A stretch of DNA of 20,292 bases, from the IMG/VR virus record IMGVR_UViG_3300010299_000084, positions 1-20,292 of that record, one strand, 5' to 3'. A program made the position numbers and the translations under genes. Shown here one piece after another: positions 1 through 6,364 of the stretch. The notes beneath the pieces are model-generated. The model saw only the letters and a list, made by a program, of their open reading frames with translations, was not told where the DNA came from and did no database searches. How positions within the stretch are numbered: position 1 is the stretch's first letter; every line of letters starts with the position of its first letter. This DNA is from a virus.

Positions 1-108
1 AGGTCTCCAGTCCGTTTGGTTTCCCCAGTGATCTGCGATATTATAAACCTCAAAGAGACTTCTCTCTTGGTTTAGATAATCTTGTTCGTTTTTATTCCAC
101 TGAGCCAT
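1..108 (-). CDS. Partial CDS, N-terminus only; terminase large subunit gp17 by position (unproven)
   Basis: An ATG at 108-106 opens 36 codons that run without a stop to the window edge, so only the N-terminus is visible. It starts MAQWNKNEQDYLNQ and continues with an LFEV motif and a Trp-containing stretch ending TDWRP. It begins four bases after the stop of the 100-residue gene, in the same late operon. In T4-like phages the large terminase gp17, the packaging ATPase/nuclease, follows small terminase gp16, so gp17 is the positional expectation. No ATPase or nuclease motif falls inside these 36 residues. The 'NQxRSLFEV...AD..GN' pattern also resembles the N-termini of some marine phage virion proteins. 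That the fragment is coding is well supported; its identity is inference. No clear Shine-Dalgarno is seen upstream. Confidence 0.5.
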   Translation of the reverse strand, partial: MAQWNKNEQDYLNQERSLFEVYNIADHWGNQTDWRP

Positions 109-112
109 AACT

Positions 113-415
113 TTAGATCCAATCTAACTTTGCTGGATGATATCTCTGTGCATTTTTAATTTTGCTTGAGTCAGCACCAGGATAAATGTTATGAACAATA
201 GCACCAGGGTATTCTCCCTGAATATGCTCTGCTAATTCATTTTTACTCATCATACTGCCTTCTACTTCTAAACGATAGAGTTTACCCTCCCAAACAACAT
301 CAGCAAAGAAAGATTCTTTTGCCTCTTCTGGTTGAGAACCTCCTACGTTTAAGGTTCCATTAAAGTCACCGTTGATGGTGATACTTTCGGAAAGAAATTG
401 TTGAAAACTTTTCAT
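113..415 (-). CDS. 100-aa protein with capsid-targeting-like leader; candidate packaged internal head protein
   Basis: Function is not established. The first ten residues, MKSFQQFLSE, match the T4 internal-protein capsid targeting sequence (MKTYQEFIAE) by identity or conservative change at every position. The next residue is Ser, compatible with cleavage by a gp21-type prohead protease after Glu10. Residues 12-27 form a Gly/Asn/Thr stretch. Residues 36-80 form a compact alpha/beta domain with W-x-GK-x-Y near 42-47 and YPGA...YPG at 69-80. The same domain occurs at residues 300-347 of the upstream 490-residue protein. The ATG lies one base after that gene's TGA (TGATATG), which suggests translational coupling. 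Being a packaged, processed internal protein is inference from the leader and the setting among assembly genes. A cytoplasmic accessory protein remains possible. Confidence 0.75.
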   Translation of the reverse strand: MKSFQQFLSESITINGDFNGTLNVGGSQPEEAKESFFADVVWEGKLYRLEVEGSMMSKNELAEHIQGEYPGAIVHNIYPGADSSKIKNAQRYHPAKLDWI

Positions 416-416
416 A

Positions 417-1889
417 TCAGCAGTTCCAAGCTCTAAGGGACTTATTGATTCTGCTATCTGGATCGCTAGCAGTTTTGGCAGAAGTGAGTTTCTTCTTCAT
501 ACCTTTCATTCTTGCACAGAAAGATGCGCGACGCTTATTTCCAACCTTCTTAGAAGGTGATTTTAAATCACTACCAGGATTCTCACGCTCATAAGACTTA
601 CGACCCTTCTCGTTTAATCCACCAGAAGGGTTTTTACCTGCACTACGAGTCCAGGCAGCAGATTCTTGTTGTTGGACTTGAACATCACCACTCTTCTGTT
701 TAGCAGACTGAGCAAGACGTTTCTTTGCTTGTTGAGTCTTTCTAAGGTTCAGTGCAATTTGTTGCTTCTGAAGTTGGATATCTTTGGGATCCATTTGGAC
801 CTGTTCAACCTTTGTCATAAAGGTTGGTTTGGTCGGATCATTCATTGAAGGATAATATGTTTGAAGCAATGCTCCTGGATAGACTTTATTGACAGCATCT
901 TGAACTTCTTTCCGTGTGGGAATTCTTAAAGAAGGGAAGAAGATCTGAATAGAGAACATCTTCCCACGGAAATTAAGATAGACGGTTACCGTTTGACCGT
1001 TCTGTGTGGAAATCCGAGTAGCAGCCTCATCGAGAGATGAACAATTTTCGTGTTCCAGATCCTGTCCATAATCGTTCTCCTTGACACAACGATTGTAGGT
1101 CTTACCGAAGAGTTTCTGCGTGCCTACTTTTTTGTATCCCTTCCAGCACTTCTTGCCTGCTTCATTGATATCAATCATACCACAATTTTCAAGAGCAGCA
1201 ATCTGTGCTGGTGTGAAACCTTCCTTCTTGGTGCTGTTGCCCCAATTTGAAGCACCTTTCTTACGACACTTAACTAAAGCACCAGAAGCATATGCGCTAG
1301 GCCATACCTTATAACGAGACTTTACTTTGTGATAACAAGCATCCTTCTCACCCTTTGCTTCGTATTGAACTTCCTCTGGGAATGGATTGCCAACTGTATG
1401 CTTTGCTTTCTTGGTTACCTTGTCGTGAGCAGCAATGCTACCCATCTGACTGTCTGCATAATCTTTGCCAGCAGTCTTAGATCTCTTTGTGGTGCTCAGT
1501 TTAGGACCTTTCTTCTTCTCGCCAACCTTTCCTTTGGTTCTAAACTCCTTCTCACTTTCTTTTTCTGCTCGCCTTTCTTTTGCAAGCATTCTACGATATT
1601 CATCTTCGTGGATGATTGCTTCAGTCTTCACGTTAATTGCCTTCCCTGATCTTTCTGGATTTGGATCTTTTTTGTTCTTGCGACGAAACGCTGCTTCTTC
1701 TTCATCTTTAGAAAGAGAACGTTTCATTTTTGAAGAACCACATTTAGGTTTGGTTGTTTGACCTGGTTGTTTGGCACACGGTTTTCCAGCATATTTCCCA
1801 CCAAGTTGAACCCAACCTGGCTTACCATCAGAAGACTTACTCTTACTGAACCAATCGTGTAAAGAAGAATCGCCAGACTTAGAAGCCAT
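417..1889 (-). CDS. 490-aa Cys/Lys-rich modular protein of unknown function (DUF6321-like ends)
   Basis: This is a very basic, modular protein with no enzyme motif that I recognise. Residues 1-90 hold a Gly/Lys/Cys module with LHDWFSKS, GWVQLGGKYAGKPC and a second Cys at 50. Residues 91-165 are a highly charged linker. Residues 184-217 carry a Cys module (CYHKVKSRYKVWPSAY, then GALVKCRK) and 247-270 carry CWKGYKKVGTQKLFGKTYNRC. Residues 300-347 repeat the domain of the downstream 100-residue gene. Residues 365-410 are Gln/Lys-rich and probably helical. Residues 423-490 end in GGLNEKGRKSYERENPGS and SFCARMKGM and resemble DUF6321-type C-termini, from memory of that family. Cysteines at 38, 50, 185, 208, 248, 268, 458 and 490 could bind metal, but spacing does not fit a textbook zinc finger. 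A late promoter box lies 24 bases upstream. It may be a virion or DNA-associated protein; this is inference. Confidence 0.8.
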   Translation of the reverse strand: MASKSGDSSLHDWFSKSKSSDGKPGWVQLGGKYAGKPCAKQPGQTTKPKCGSSKMKRSLSKDEEEAAFRRKNKKDPNPERSGKAINVKTEAIIHEDEYRRMLAKERRAEKESEKEFRTKGKVGEKKKGPKLSTTKRSKTAGKDYADSQMGSIAAHDKVTKKAKHTVGNPFPEEVQYEAKGEKDACYHKVKSRYKVWPSAYASGALVKCRKKGASNWGNSTKKEGFTPAQIAALENCGMIDINEAGKKCWKGYKKVGTQKLFGKTYNRCVKENDYGQDLEHENCSSLDEAATRISTQNGQTVTVYLNFRGKMFSIQIFFPSLRIPTRKEVQDAVNKVYPGALLQTYYPSMNDPTKPTFMTKVEQVQMDPKDIQLQKQQIALNLRKTQQAKKRLAQSAKQKSGDVQVQQQESAAWTRSAGKNPSGGLNEKGRKSYERENPGSDLKSPSKKVGNKRRASFCARMKGMKKKLTSAKTASDPDSRINKSLRAWNC

Positions 1890-1911
1890 TAACCAAACCT
1901 ATACCGTTTAG

Positions 1912-2226
1912 TTATTTATCTTCTTCTCTCTTCTTATTTCCATTGCATCCATTATTATTACCATTGCCATTACCATTGCCATTATTATCACCCTTCTTAG
2001 TTGGATTGACTCCAAAGGTAGCAAGAGTCCCAGTAAAAATTGAGGCAATAAAAGTAGGATCAATCTTTTGTTGGGGAATGCCAGGAATTGTAATGTAGTT
2101 CAGTGTCAAAATCGCACCAGACCATCCAAGAATAACCAATCGTACAAACATAGCAACACCCTCTTCGTGCCAATCAAATCCATCGTCTTTTTTGTTATTC
2201 TTTGTCAACTCCTTTCTTTCTTCCAT
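1912..2226 (-). CDS. Small two-helix membrane protein; holin-like candidate
   Basis: The 104-residue protein has a charged N-terminal tail (1-22), a hydrophobic segment at about 23-47 (containing FVRLVILGWSGAILTLNYI), a short Pro/Gln/Lys turn, and a second hydrophobic segment at about 58-73 (TFIASIFTGTLATFGV). It ends in an Asn/Gly repeat and a charged KKREEDK-type tail. Two membrane helices with a charged C-terminus is a common holin architecture, but I do not recognise the family and no lysin lies in this window. The start is well supported: AAGGAGA at 2239-2233 stands six bases before the ATG. The gene overlaps the 3' end of small terminase gp16 by 32 bases in another frame. Alternatives are a membrane anchor for assembly or a lysis regulator. 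Confidence 0.75.
   Translation of the reverse strand: MEERKELTKNNKKDDGFDWHEEGVAMFVRLVILGWSGAILTLNYITIPGIPQQKIDPTFIASIFTGTLATFGVNPTKKGDNNGNGNGNGNNNGCNGNKKREEDK
1913..1920 (-). promoter_or_regulatory. Candidate T4-type late promoter box (GATAAATA)
   Basis: The minus strand reads GATAAATA, one mismatch from the T4 late -10 box TATAAATA. It overlaps the TAA stop of the membrane-protein gene (1914-1912) and lies about 23 bases upstream of the ATG of the 490-residue gene at 1889. This is the same arrangement as at gp13. The same octamer also occurs once inside gp8 coding, so the match alone is weak and position is the main support. Confidence 0.5.
1957..1980 (-). repeat. Perfect tandem duplication of a 12-bp unit (ATTACCATTGCC on + strand)
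   Basis: Two exact copies of the 12-mer lie head to tail, flanked by imperfect ATT-rich extensions. On the coding strand they encode Gly-Asn pairs at residues 83-90 of the two-helix membrane protein. Such short in-frame repeats are prone to slippage, so the length of this hydrophilic tail may vary between relatives. Confidence 0.85.
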
Positions 2227-2635
2227 TGTCGATCTCCTTTAGCATTTTTTGAAGTTCTGCTGTTGATCCAACAAAAAGTGCATTAGTGACGTTGGTAGGA
2301 CCAGTTACCTTCTTATCATCATCCAAATCCTTCAATTTCTTTTGTAAATCCATCAACTTGTCTGTAGCATCAGACACATTCTTGATCAATTGACCAGCCA
2401 CTTCATATGCTCTAGGCATTTCACTTTCTTGGGCAAGTTCAAGAATACCATTAATTGCTTCTTGACCTTTTTCTATAATCGAATAAAGATTCCCCCGTGT
2501 GTAGTCGTAATCTTTTTTGATGTGGTCAATATTATTTAAGTGTTTTTCAATTTTGGCATCAACGTTCTCTTTTGGCATTGGGACAATATCTGCCTCAACG
2601 TCAAACGCATTATTCAATTCACTATAATCAGGCAT
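2195..2635 (-). CDS. gp16: Terminase small subunit gp16
   Basis: At 146 residues it is close to T4 gp16 (164). The small terminase forms a ring that recognises concatemeric DNA and stimulates the large subunit gp17 during head filling. Two stretches align with T4 gp16 as I remember it: the central helical part (EMPRAYEVAGQLIKNVSDAT, about residues 72-91, against DSPRHMEVFATLMGQM) and the C-terminal NALFVGSTAELQKML (against NATVFMGSPTELMDEI). The region from about 30 to 115 is mostly helical with coiled-coil character, as expected for the oligomerising core. The start overlaps the gp15 stop as TAATG, and an AGAGGGT element lies seven bases upstream. The position directly after gp15 is the T4 order. 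Confidence 0.9.
   Translation of the reverse strand: MPDYSELNNAFDVEADIVPMPKENVDAKIEKHLNNIDHIKKDYDYTRGNLYSIIEKGQEAINGILELAQESEMPRAYEVAGQLIKNVSDATDKLMDLQKKLKDLDDDKKVTGPTNVTNALFVGSTAELQKMLKEIDNGRKKGVDKE
2233..2239 (-). promoter_or_regulatory. Strong Shine-Dalgarno (AAGGAGA) inside gp16 coding
   Basis: The minus strand reads AAGGAGA six bases before the ATG of the 104-residue membrane protein, within the last codons of gp16. Most other starts in this window have no such clear site, so it fixes this start and suggests independent, efficient initiation. Confidence 0.8.
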
Positions 2636-3714
2636 TAGATATCACCCTCTTGAGTAAATTCTTTAAAATCTTGGAAGAATGATGTGGTCTCGTTGAATCC
2701 AAAATCATCTCCAATTTCAATCAACGCATCATCTGCGGTAGACAACAGGTTGATGCAAGTACCATTGACGTGTTCAGTAGCAACTGTTCCTTCATAACCT
2801 CTTTCAACAACAAGTTGATTGCCACTAACCTGTTTAACGTGCATCAGTTCACCATCAATAACAATTCTAACGCATTTTCTTGATCCTATAGTTGTTGTCA
2901 ATTCTGCAGCAATCCCAGATGCATCTGCAACAGTGATATATCTCTCATCTGCAGAAAGATCTTCTTCAATTGTTGTAATGCAGTAACCAGAACTATTTTC
3001 ATCATATGGTTGTGTTGCTCTAGCACTAGCACTGAATCTAAGTTCTCTTGGACCTCTTGGAGATACTGTAGTAACGTCAACAGTAGAAGTAAGAATGAGA
3101 CCACTACCACTACGATCAACAGGACCAAACAGATATGTTTTAGCAGTGAAATTTAAAGTATATACAAGTGCTCTACGAGTTGTAAAATCTCCCTCATAGT
3201 CATCACTCATTGAGATTCCTTCCAGTACAACTGGAACATCTCTTTTCTCTCCAATCTCATCTACTAAATTGATAGTAATGTTATATTGTGGTTGGAAGTA
3301 AGGCAAAATTTGCTCAATAATTTCAAGAGCATCTTCATTATTCTTTGACATAATGCTCAGTTCAAATCTCATATTATATGGAACTGGCATAAATGTTTTT
3401 GTAGCCTTAGTCTTCTCCGATAATTTTTGACTAATGAATGTTTGAGTTGATGTAGTTTTTCTAGATGAATCATATGTAAGACCATTCATCTCAAATGACA
3501 TTCTCGGAAGAGACAGAGAAGTCGGTGCATTGATATTTGGATTCTGATCTAATCTTGCCAAAAACTTTTGCGTAGGACCGTAAGCAAGAGGAACTTTCAA
3601 AATACTAGTAACAGCACCTTGAGAATTAGTCTTCCTGATAGTAATGTTGTTGAAGAGAGTTCCAAAACCAATTACGGTTTTTCTAAAAATCTCGTGATAA
3701 AAATATTCAAACAT
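2635..3714 (-). CDS. gp15: Tail sheath stabiliser and completion protein gp15
   Basis: gp15 caps the finished tail tube and sheath and provides the surface that joins the head neck. Residues 1-200 match T4 gp15: the start FEYFYHEIFRKTVIGFGTLF, the central PYNMRFELSIMSKNNEDALE and EQILPYFQPQYNITI (134-148), and the YTLNFTAKTYLFGPV end of the core. T4 gp15 has 272 residues and this protein has 359. The extra length is a C-terminal beta module at about 250-324, with ITVADASG, VIDGEL, VVERGYEGT and a His-containing end. This module has relatives in two other proteins of the window. It begins 39 bases after the gp14 stop, has no obvious Shine-Dalgarno, and is coupled by TAATG to gp16. Confidence 0.92.
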   Translation of the reverse strand: MFEYFYHEIFRKTVIGFGTLFNNITIRKTNSQGAVTSILKVPLAYGPTQKFLARLDQNPNINAPTSLSLPRMSFEMNGLTYDSSRKTTSTQTFISQKLSEKTKATKTFMPVPYNMRFELSIMSKNNEDALEIIEQILPYFQPQYNITINLVDEIGEKRDVPVVLEGISMSDDYEGDFTTRRALVYTLNFTAKTYLFGPVDRSGSGLILTSTVDVTTVSPRGPRELRFSASARATQPYDENSSGYCITTIEEDLSADERYITVADASGIAAELTTTIGSRKCVRIVIDGELMHVKQVSGNQLVVERGYEGTVATEHVNGTCINLLSTADDALIEIGDDFGFNETTSFFQDFKEFTQEGDI

Positions 3715-3733
3715 AACACAAACACTTTTTTAC

Positions 3734-3741
3734 TATTTAAC
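3734..3741 (-). promoter_or_regulatory. Weak candidate late promoter box (GTTAAATA) upstream of gp15
   Basis: In the 39-base gp14-gp15 gap the minus strand reads GTTAAATA, two differences from the T4 late box TATAAATA, 19 bases before the gp15 ATG. The position resembles the better boxes before gp13 and the 490-residue gene, but the match is poor. Confidence 0.25.
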
Positions 3742-3753
3742 CAAGTTATACTG

Positions 3754-5127
3754 TTATACTTCGCCAAATGGATTTCTTTCAGTGAAGTCTAAAATACCGT
3801 CTGCTTCAGTTTCAATCGTATCATTGTCCGCAAATGCATCTGACAAATCATCAGAGTTTTGGTTTCTCATAGAGTAAACTGCACCAGACTCTCCGCCAGT
3901 AATAGATTCTCCAAGAATAAATGCCCCATTGACAATAGAAACTGTGAGTGCTTTAGTAGAAGCATTCCAAGTCTTGACTCTAGCTGTTGTGCCAGAGGTT
4001 CCTCCAGTTACAATTTCATTGAATATATAATTTCCAGATCCAACCAAAGGTGGAGGAGCAATTGTAATGGTCGGTGGTGCTGTATAACCGACTCCAGTAT
4101 TAGTAAGTCTAATTCCAGTAACAGATCCTGCAGCACTGACAATCGCAGTACCAATTGCTGTCGAACCAGAAAGGGGAGCAGAGAAAGTAATTATTGGCGG
4201 ACTACTTGAGGAATACGATGAACCACCATCTGTAACAGTTATAATTCCAACGCCGCCAGTTGTAGCAATTCCAACCGTTACGGCAACTCCAGTTCCACCG
4301 CCACCTCTAACAAGAATTGCTGGGGGAACTGTATAACCTGCTCCAGGATTTGTAATTTCAAATCTATCAATAGATCTTGAAGTTGATAGACCTGATCTGT
4401 AAGTAGTAATAGCAACGGCAGTTGCTGTAGTTCCTGGTGAAGTGCTAATTGAAACTGATGGAGTGCCAGTGAATCCATATCCACCATCAAGAATAGTGAT
4501 ATTTCTTAGACCACCATCTGTAAATGTAGCAGATGCAGTTGCAGTTGAACCAATACCGAACAGAGAGAGTGTTTGGATGTAACCAGTTTCTACAAAGTTA
4601 TTGTCGATCTCTTCTACATTAGTATCAACAACTTCATCTTCTGGTCTAAAGAGTTCACACTTCAAAGTGTAGACATAAGTCTTCTGAAGTTGATAGAATG
4701 GTTGTTCGTGCTCTACAAACTTGATTTCAAATACTCTATCCCCAAGAGGAAAATAGATTAGATCTCCTTCCTTTGGTCTTGTTGAAAGTCGGATATTTGA
4801 TTCGTTTTTAATCAAAGGAGAGATATAATTCTCAAATCTCTCTTTTGAGATTGTCAATGACAGGTCATCTTGATTTTGGATTCCAAACTTTGAAAGTAAA
4901 GTTCCTTGCCCCTCATACCCATCGTAGTTTTCTACATATGCCTCAATTGGATATGCATCATCAAACTTAGATTGAATAACTTCTCTAATGATGGTATTAG
5001 TATTCAGATACTTTCTAGGAATATAATAAACCTCAACACCATACATTCGCAGTTGTTCATTTACCAACTGCTGAATGAGGTTTTGTTCCCCTGAGGTTCC
5101 TTGTTTGAAGAAAGGATTTAAAGCCAT
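3754..5127 (-). CDS. gp14: Neck protein gp14 with a large beta-repeat insertion
   Basis: gp14 is a neck protein that, with gp13, completes the filled head and makes the site for tail joining. Residues 1-175 are the conserved core (start ALNPFFKQG, GEQNLIQQLVNEQLRMYGVE, YIPRKYLN, LSTRPKEGDLIYFPLGDRVF and FVEHEQPFYQLQKTYVYTLK). Residues 423-457 are the conserved acidic C-terminus ending DFTERNPFGEV. Between them, about 183-422 is an added segment: four Gly-rich repeats (GGYGFTGTP, NPGAGYTVPP, DGGSSYSSSSPP, NTGVGYTAPP) followed by a 'GEIVTGxTSGxxA' type module (369-416). T4 gp14 has 256 residues, so the insertion explains nearly all of the difference. The start overlaps the gp13 stop as TAATG, fitting coupled synthesis of the two partners. 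Confidence 0.92.
   Translation of the reverse strand: MALNPFFKQGTSGEQNLIQQLVNEQLRMYGVEVYYIPRKYLNTNTIIREVIQSKFDDAYPIEAYVENYDGYEGQGTLLSKFGIQNQDDLSLTISKERFENYISPLIKNESNIRLSTRPKEGDLIYFPLGDRVFEIKFVEHEQPFYQLQKTYVYTLKCELFRPEDEVVDTNVEEIDNNFVETGYIQTLSLFGIGSTATASATFTDGGLRNITILDGGYGFTGTPSVSISTSPGTTATAVAITTYRSGLSTSRSIDRFEITNPGAGYTVPPAILVRGGGGTGVAVTVGIATTGGVGIITVTDGGSSYSSSSPPIITFSAPLSGSTAIGTAIVSAAGSVTGIRLTNTGVGYTAPPTITIAPPPLVGSGNYIFNEIVTGGTSGTTARVKTWNASTKALTVSIVNGAFILGESITGGESGAVYSMRNQNSDDLSDAFADNDTIETEADGILDFTERNPFGEV
4060..4485 (-). repeat. Four degenerate 'GxGYTxPPxxxI' protein repeats inside gp14
   Basis: The four repeats begin near residues 215, 260, 300 and 343 of gp14, spaced about 39-46 residues. 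Each has a Gly-rich turn with Gly-x-Gly-Tyr or a variant, a Pro pair and a short beta strand. They are degenerate at DNA level, so this is a protein repeat family and not a recent tandem duplication. Related repeats are visible in gp8 and in the large protein at 16548-20292. Confidence 0.75.
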
Positions 5128-5966
5128 TACCCTATCATATCAAGAGGAGGAAGTTCATAAGTGTTTGACATTTTCTCCATCAATTGATCCAGTTCTTTCT
5201 GAGCATCATCATAAATTTGTCTGCCGTTAAGTTCAATTCCACCAGGAAGTTTTACGCCCTGGAACTTAATCAAGTTTTGTCCCCACTGCTTCTTAATTAG
5301 GATTGTAAGATATTGCTTTAAGAATGAATCGTTATATACTCTGGTATGTGTGGATGGATCGAGTAAACGATAGCAATCAATGATCATATAGTCACCTGCG
5401 CTAATTTCGCTCCAATCCATATCAATGTAAAGGCGATCTTGTCTTTGATTAAATCTAATATTCTTAAGAGGATTTAATAGGTAATCAATATCTGATAATT
5501 TTGACTGAACCATAGAGTAGTTCAACAAATCTAAAGAATCAAAGTAATAGATATCATTCAAAAATAGTTGATATTTCACACTAAACATTGATCCACTAAT
5601 CGTGGATGATGCTTGAAGTCTGAATACTTTATTGATACCAAGAACTGATGATGGAACAGGTATATAATTGCTATTCTCTTCAAAGTTGAATTGAGTTGTA
5701 ACTCCTACAGTTTGAGTTACTGTCTCAGTTGTGATTCCTGCTTTTGCACCATCTCTTGCCCTACCTCTATCAATATCTTCTTGCGTAAACTGATACTTCA
5801 GATAAGTCTGAATAACGCCATCGAAATGTCTCTCGTGGAAATATTGGATAGCATCATCCACTAGGTCAGAAATCTGTTCGTCAGCGACGTTGATTTCTAA
5901 CACTGGAGCTCCTAGTCTCCTTAGACAATAATCAATCAGTTCCTGTCTAGAAGCGGGTTGAGACAT
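5127..5966 (-). CDS. gp13: Neck protein gp13 (head completion)
   Basis: The 279-residue protein is close to T4 gp13 (309). It acts after DNA packaging, sealing the portal with gp14 and forming the head-tail connector. It begins MSQPASRQELIDYCLRRLG, then ISDLVDDAIQYFHERHFDG (about 28-46), the strongly conserved N-terminal part of cyanophage gp13. The C-terminal half has YLTILIKKQWGQNLIKFQG and ends with a Leu/Pro-rich EKMSNTYELPPLDMIG. Its neighbours confirm the role: gp14 overlaps its stop by one base, and gp15 and gp16 follow. A late promoter box (5994-5987) and an AGGAGA element (5982-5977) precede the ATG in the 23-base gap, so it probably heads a neck/tail-completion/packaging transcription unit. 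Confidence 0.93.
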   Translation of the reverse strand: MSQPASRQELIDYCLRRLGAPVLEINVADEQISDLVDDAIQYFHERHFDGVIQTYLKYQFTQEDIDRGRARDGAKAGITTETVTQTVGVTTQFNFEENSNYIPVPSSVLGINKVFRLQASSTISGSMFSVKYQLFLNDIYYFDSLDLLNYSMVQSKLSDIDYLLNPLKNIRFNQRQDRLYIDMDWSEISAGDYMIIDCYRLLDPSTHTRVYNDSFLKQYLTILIKKQWGQNLIKFQGVKLPGGIELNGRQIYDDAQKELDQLMEKMSNTYELPPLDMIG

Positions 5967-5976
5967 TTCCTACAGT

Positions 5977-5982
5977 TCTCCT
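5977..5982 (-). promoter_or_regulatory. Ribosome binding site of gp13 (AGGAGA)
   Basis: AGGAGA on the minus strand lies ten bases before the gp13 ATG and just downstream of the late promoter box. A second, shorter AGGAA directly before the ATG is too close to serve. Confidence 0.55.
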
Positions 5983-5986
5983 GTCT

Positions 5987-5994
5987 TATTTATG
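5987..5994 (-). promoter_or_regulatory. Candidate T4-type late promoter box (CATAAATA) for gp13
   Basis: The minus strand reads CATAAATA, one mismatch from the T4 late -10 box TATAAATA. It overlaps the TAA stop of the preceding gene (5992-5990) and lies 20 bases before the gp13 ATG. The identical octamer precedes gp8. T4 late promoters need no -35 box (sliding clamp gp45 plus gp33/gp55), and none is seen. Confidence 0.6.
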
Positions 5995-6364
5995 GGGCAG
6001 ATGAAATGCCCTTACGAACCTCAATAGAACCTTCCACAATCCTGTAAACGGTACTACCATAACTCACAAGCACATCATAATAGTGTCTACCATCATTTAG
6101 ACTTCTAGTGTCTGTAGATGATAATGAGATCTTAACCTCTCCATCATATGCACTAGTAAATCCAACTGTAAAAGTTGCTGTAGCAGCAGCACCAACGTGC
6201 TTTGCCATTTGGGAAGAACCACTGTATCCAGTGAAGTCAAAGGCAGATCCAGCTGGAGTGTTGACAGTAAAAGTATTTTCAAAACTTGCGCCAGTATTGA
6301 TTACAAGATTTGCTGTTGGAACAGCATCAGACGCAGTGTCAAAGGTGATTGTTCTACTAGACAT
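5990..6364 (-). CDS. Small beta-sandwich virion protein (BppU-like fold suspected)
   Basis: The 124-residue protein is rich in Ser, Thr, Ala and Gly and has no helix-forming stretch. Alternating hydrophobic strands and the sequence FTVNTPAGSAFDFTGYSGSS, a later GEVKISLSSTDTRSL, then GRHYYDVLVSYGSTVYRIVEG (about 92-112) suggest an immunoglobulin-like sandwich. Patterns such as 'DxTGY...GxYxYDV...YRxxEG' are frequent in phage baseplate or fibre proteins of the BppU N-domain type. This is pattern resemblance only. It overlaps the upstream coiled-coil gene by eight bases and sits where T4 carries gene 12 or wac, so a baseplate, fibre or collar role is plausible. Confidence 0.7.
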   Translation of the reverse strand: MSSRTITFDTASDAVPTANLVINTGASFENTFTVNTPAGSAFDFTGYSGSSQMAKHVGAAATATFTVGFTSAYDGEVKISLSSTDTRSLNDGRHYYDVLVSYGSTVYRIVEGSIEVRKGISSAP

